A DNA stretch of 64,000 nt from the NCBI GenBank assembly GCA_050084985.1, contig JBITNC010000001.1:143716001-143780000 (forward strand), written 5' to 3'. The translations under genes were made by a program, and so were the position numbers. This document shows positions 59,743 to 64,000 of this stretch, in pieces. Under the pieces are notes generated by a model. The model worked only from the letters and a program-made list of their open reading frames with translations. It had not been told where the DNA came from and ran no database searches. This DNA comes from Nageia nagi (Eukaryota > Pinophyta). Positions within the stretch are counted from its first letter, which is position 1. Every line of letters begins with the position of its first letter.

Positions 59743-62700
59743 GATGAAGTAGCCTAAAGGATTTTAGAAAATGTTGTGAATCTAGCATTTTGATGAGGTA
59801 GTCCATCATCTACTTTCTTTTATGTTTCTCTTTACATATTTCCTTTTATTTCTATTTATTCCCACTTCTACTTCTCCTTTTTCATATTTTTCACCTTTCA
59901 TAAGACTTCATTTTTAATGAGAAGTCTTCATTAGGTTCCTTGTTATATTGTTATAACTCATCAAGTAGAAGAGATATATCTTTGTACTTAATCAAATTTT
60001 GGTTTCACTAGGGCTAGGGGTTTTGGATGAATGATATTATCCCAAGCTATTCAAGATATCGAGTGCTAGTGAAGCTGATTAGAAGTAGTGAAGTTTCAAT
60101 CTTATGTTATGCCCTATACTTTTTGAGTAAGTGGAATACTTTTGAGCTCTAGAAATTATATAGGAATTCTAATAAGCCTATCATATACCTCAAAGGATAA
60201 TAAAGATAATTTACTATACAAAAAATGCCTAGGTCTGTCTAATCTAAGATGTGGGATTCCCATGGCTTGTATTAATGTATTTATACTAACATATCATCAT
60301 CCACATTGCATAATGATGTTTATTTAGAACATTAATGATAAATAAAGGACTCTATACCTTCCAATAGTTTAATAAGTTACAACTCAAAACTATAGTAGTT
60401 AATGAGTATGATGTAGAGACTAAAGAATAGTAGGTATCAGAGATAAATGATGCATCATTCCCTCAATAAAAGGAAGATTAATTATAGGGTATGATGATCA
60501 AATTTGAATGTACGAAGAGGTCAAAATCAAGTTTGATTGATTGAGCCTAGGATGTAAAGAATGCTTTGAGAATTTAAAGTTCTATTTGAAGGACATATAA
60601 TTTTTAGGGCATGGTGTTCTTTTTGAAATACAAAACATGATAAAGATTTAAAATCAAGGTGGTATATTAAAGTTCAAGTGTATCAAGCATTGTATATACT
60701 AGTTGAAATACCACCTAAATGTGCAATTTACATTCATAGTAGTAACCTATCAAAATTTTGTAATAGATTTTATATATTTTAATAATTATTTTGATATTGT
60801 TATTAGATAACATTGATGGTGCAAGACTAAAGTATATATGGTAGAACTTAAAATGGAATATGATCATACTTTTTTGTATTATTTCCCTTTAGGAGATATA
60901 TGTATGCTTTATACTTTAATAGAAGACATGTTGTGGTGCCCTTCATAATATTAAGGTTGTTAATATGTTTTTTTTTTATTATGAATGTCTACATATGTTG
61001 AATATTGAGGCTATGTGATGCAATAGAGAGAATCTAATTATAGGCCAATTTTATGTGTCTTGGGATTTATTTATGGACTACAATCCCTTCTAGTAGTTCC
61101 TAGGTTCCATTTATTTCAGTTTTTTACTTAAGTCATTTTATTTCTTATTATTTGATCACTTTTGATTATTATTTTATGTAATTTTCTTATATTTCTTATT
61201 TATCTTAACCTTCAATCATTTAGGAGTTGACCTTCTCTAGAGAATGAGTGAAAAAACCCATATGATTGCATATGTCCCACCACTCCACTCATTCTAAAAT
61301 CCTACTATTATTTGATTGGTGTAGCTTTAACCAAAATGAAATTATAAGGTTGCACCTTCAAAATCAATAATAATATTTTCTTCAAGAGCATCATGAGTAT
61401 AATAAATATTATATTTGATAATATTATCATCAGTTACAATATTTTCCTTATGAGCAACATTTTCACTAATGGCAATATCATTATCACTCTGAATTTTCTT
61501 AGGCATATTACTTACCTCATGAAAATCCTCATATTTGGCATTTATTATAGGCATATCATTATAACCAAAGATATCATATAATATGAAACATGAGATACTA
61601 CATAATGCTATTCCTTAGTAATGTAACATATAAAGAATAAAATAATCCTATGCAAGATAATATTATAAATGTAACACACACCATTTTGCATAATTCAATA
61701 ATAGGCCATTGGTAAACTATTATGTGCAAAATATGACTTTGAAAAATTACCAATATGTCCCAATAATAAATATATATGAGTGGGAGAAGATTTTGCAATA
61801 TCAAAACTCACCAAATTAAATAAAATGACCTTCAAAATCTAGGGGTTTATATAAAAATATTTTATTTCTAAAGAAAAATCCTTAAGAAAATGCATGCAAA
61901 AATGATGATTTCACCTTCTAAAAATTGCCTACCATGAATACCTAAGGTTTGGTCAAAATTAAAGGGAATAAACATCCACCAAATCTTCAAAATATAGGTT
62001 CAAAATTTAGGTTTCAACTAAAAATGAAATTCTACAAGATAAAATACCTTGATGTTTTAATAATTTTAAAGCAATAGGGCTTTATAATTTTGCAAAAAAA
62101 TTATGAAAAATAAAGATCAAATAAAACCTAGGGATTCCTATGACAAATTCCATAGAAAATATGATACCCATAAAAATGAATAATATGATCGATTGAAAAT
62201 GAAAATATACCCATCCTTAATCAAGAGATGGATAATAGAAACAAAGGTGAATTCTAATATGTTGAATATTTTTAATTACACTAGGATAGGTGGAAAATAT
62301 GATAAACATTCATATTTAATGATACACATTACATCCATTAACAAATAAGAAAATAATATTATAATATAGTAATATGATAACAATTAATAATAGCTATGAA
62401 AAATAAAGATGTAATAGAAATAAATGATTCCCTAGATATTGGATTAGAACTATAACCTATGGGAGATAAATCAAAGAGAATGTACCTATCACCTTACGTG
62501 GATGAATAATCACATGCACAAACTTTGGCTTGTTGAGAAATAATGATCTTGGTATGTGCATCCCTTCTATAAATATAGTCTTAAACCCTAGTGTAGATGT
62601 TAACAATAACATGGATGCCAAAAGTAGTGTGAACACTAAGTCCTAGTGATAGTGTGGATGCTAAGCCTTATATAGATAGAGTTTCACAATCAATATCGTA

Positions 62701-63293
62701 AGTGCAACAATAAATTGATAAAATTACTCTAGCATATAATAGTGAATGAAATGATGAAAAAGCTTGTGTAATATCAAATCTCTCTTTAATAGGCCATGTT
62801 GATGAATAATATAGAAGATAATACACATGGGCATATTAGAAAGAGATTTTATGGTGATCCTATGTGAGGTCTTCCACTTATAGGAAACTAATCCACCATA
62901 ATGCATGCCTAGATGCTAGCACCAATGATAGTGTACCTTGCACAAATAAAAGAAAAACATAGATAAGATGGTAATTAAGTGGTCCAACATAATGATATAA
63001 CAAGATTATAACATATACTAATCCACTATAAGGCTAAACTTAATGAGGAAACCTTGAGGTGAAAAATATTAAGTATCAATAGTTACATAGCTTCAAAGGG
63101 TAAACTCCATATTTTCCTAACTATTGTTGATATTTTCAATAGTTAAAGACCATATTTTCCATGCTAAGAGAGCATAAGATATTATCATGTATTGGATAGA
63201 TCACATAGTTTGAAGGTGGTAGTTGTATTATTTGTTTCCATGTTATATTTATGAGATATATAACATGTACTTTCTAGTATAAATTTTTTGCCA
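59743..63293. other. AT-rich stretch without recognisable genes
   Basis: A purine-rich run followed by TGTTGTGAATC near 59760-59782 could mark the start of the gypsy 3' LTR, but no partner LTR is available to test it. A minus-strand open stretch at 61342-61554 is Asp/Glu/Asn/Ile-rich (SDNDIAISENVAHKENIVTD) with no known domain. Loosely repeated phrases (agtgtagatg, agtgtggatgctaa) lie at 62585-62675. No RNA genes are seen. Confidence 0.35.
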
Positions 63294-63418
63294 AACTATT
63301 GTTGAGAGTTTCAACTATTAGAGATATTATTTTTGCCTACCTATTGTTGAGAGTTTCAATAGTTAGAGATATTATTTTTCCTAGATTTTATTGAGATTTG
63401 TAGTAGTTAGAGAGGTTG
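63294..63418. repeat. 45-bp tandem repeat with internal hairpins
   Basis: Units start at 63294, 63339 and (degenerate) 63383. They read ctattgttgagagtttca, then a(c/t)tattag or atagttag, then agatattattttt. AACTATTG ... CAATAGTT forms an 8-bp stem in the units. A diverged single copy lies at 63119-63160. Confidence 0.75.
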
Positions 63419-63529
63419 GTGGACCTAATTTTGATTTTACAAGAGGAAATTTTGAGATTATATTGCAATAGAATCACATGGTACCATTGTAAAGAAATTA
63501 AACATGGTTGTAATCTTCAAGTTTGTATA

Positions 63530-63610
63530 GTTAAATAAATCAAAGCTCTAAGTTGGAAGTGGATGTACTCTCACATTGGGAGGAACCATTACAAAACCTA
63601 TGCGATCATT
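63530..63610 (+). repeat. LTR R/U5-like motif
   Basis: AGTGGATGTACTCTCACATT followed by GGAGGAACCATTACAAAACC. The pattern (GTGGA-GTA...GAACCA-TTA) recurs in R/U5 of many plant LTR retrotransposons and is related to the one in the copia LTR here. It suggests that an LTR ends to the right, but no LTR tip or primer-binding site is found before 64000. Confidence 0.4.
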
Positions 63611-64000
63611 GAATGATTATTTTTTATAATCATTACTTTAACATTTACGTTGAATGTATAGGATAATAACTATGCTTAGAGTTTGTTAGCCAAAATTATA
63701 GTGCACTCTAGCAGTAACTTAGGTATTCTTGTACATTTTGATCTTGAAAGTTGGACTCCATCTTATTGAACATTTTTAATCTATATTTGAACATTTTGGA
63801 ACAACATAGCTTACAGGTGATTATTAATCATAAAATAGGCTACAAACTCATTATAATTATAATCTTTCTTTTGATTATCCTACTTTAATTTCTACAATCT
63901 CTATAGACCTTAAATTATGTAAAATATGAATAAACATAATTAAATAAATGATCTACAATATGCAACTAAATATATGATATACACTATATTACATTGCAAT

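Noticed and set aside
61342-61554. Acidic Asn/Asp-rich minus-strand ORF as a gene
   Set aside because: Low-complexity composition in AT-rich DNA, no start context or neighbours that support expression. It is left as a remark in the surrounding region.
1-64000. tRNA, rRNA or other structural RNA genes
   Set aside because: I saw no cloverleaf box A/B pairs or rRNA-like GC-rich conserved blocks when reading both strands; tRNA-like phrases were primer-binding sites.

Overview
This window looks like heterochromatic, repeat-dominated nuclear DNA from a seed plant with a large genome. A gymnosperm is plausible, but that is an inference. The sequence is very AT-rich. I see no intact gene. Almost everything recognisable is decayed LTR-retrotransposon or DNA-transposon sequence, inserted element into element. 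Every coding remnant carries stops and frameshifts, so coding features are given as pseudogenes or fossil fragments.

Layout. (1) 1-2307, + strand: 3' part of a Ty3/gypsy pol of the Tat type, with RT-RNase H tail, a second archaeal-type RNase H and integrase. An unidentified ORF remnant follows to about 3560, then about 3 kb without recognisable content. (2) 6690-12819, - strand: a broken gene with a plant mobile domain (PMD)-like region. Its last part is interrupted by a truncated SIRE/Maximus-like Ty1/copia element (6964-10724) with a 5-bp target duplication (ATGGG). (3) 13592 to about 14430: a + strand LTR-like block. It abuts a - strand Tat-like gag (18046-14446), which is itself split by a 757-bp inverted-repeat element with target duplication CCATG. 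(4) 20759-30169, - strand: a non-coding LTR element of LARD type with two 3.5-kb LTRs. (5) 30190-59742, + strand: a second Ty3/gypsy element with RT, RNase H, integrase and a long post-integrase ORF. Two things happened to it. A 9.86-kb Mutator-like element (31894-41755), with 1-kb terminal inverted repeats and a perfect 9-bp target duplication (AAATTTTAT), landed in the integrase. Separately, a 701-bp piece of the post-integrase ORF was amplified into a 19-copy, 13.4-kb tandem array (43805-57212). (6) 59743-64000: mostly unassignable AT-rich DNA, with a small hairpin-bearing tandem repeat and an LTR-like motif near the end.

The two most unusual things are the long-TIR MULE and the ORF-derived array. 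The MULE carries a decayed multi-exon gene whose C-terminal part resembles a Ulp1-type cysteine protease. The array is a satellite-like repeat whose unit is a coding segment of a retroelement accessory ORF, still flanked on both sides by the single-copy rest of that ORF.

Relative order of events from nesting: the gypsy element came first, then the MULE insertion and the array amplification (mutual order unknown), with a 1.41-kb duplication inside the array as the youngest visible event. The copia element is younger than the PMD-like gene, and the inverted-repeat element is younger than the gag it splits.
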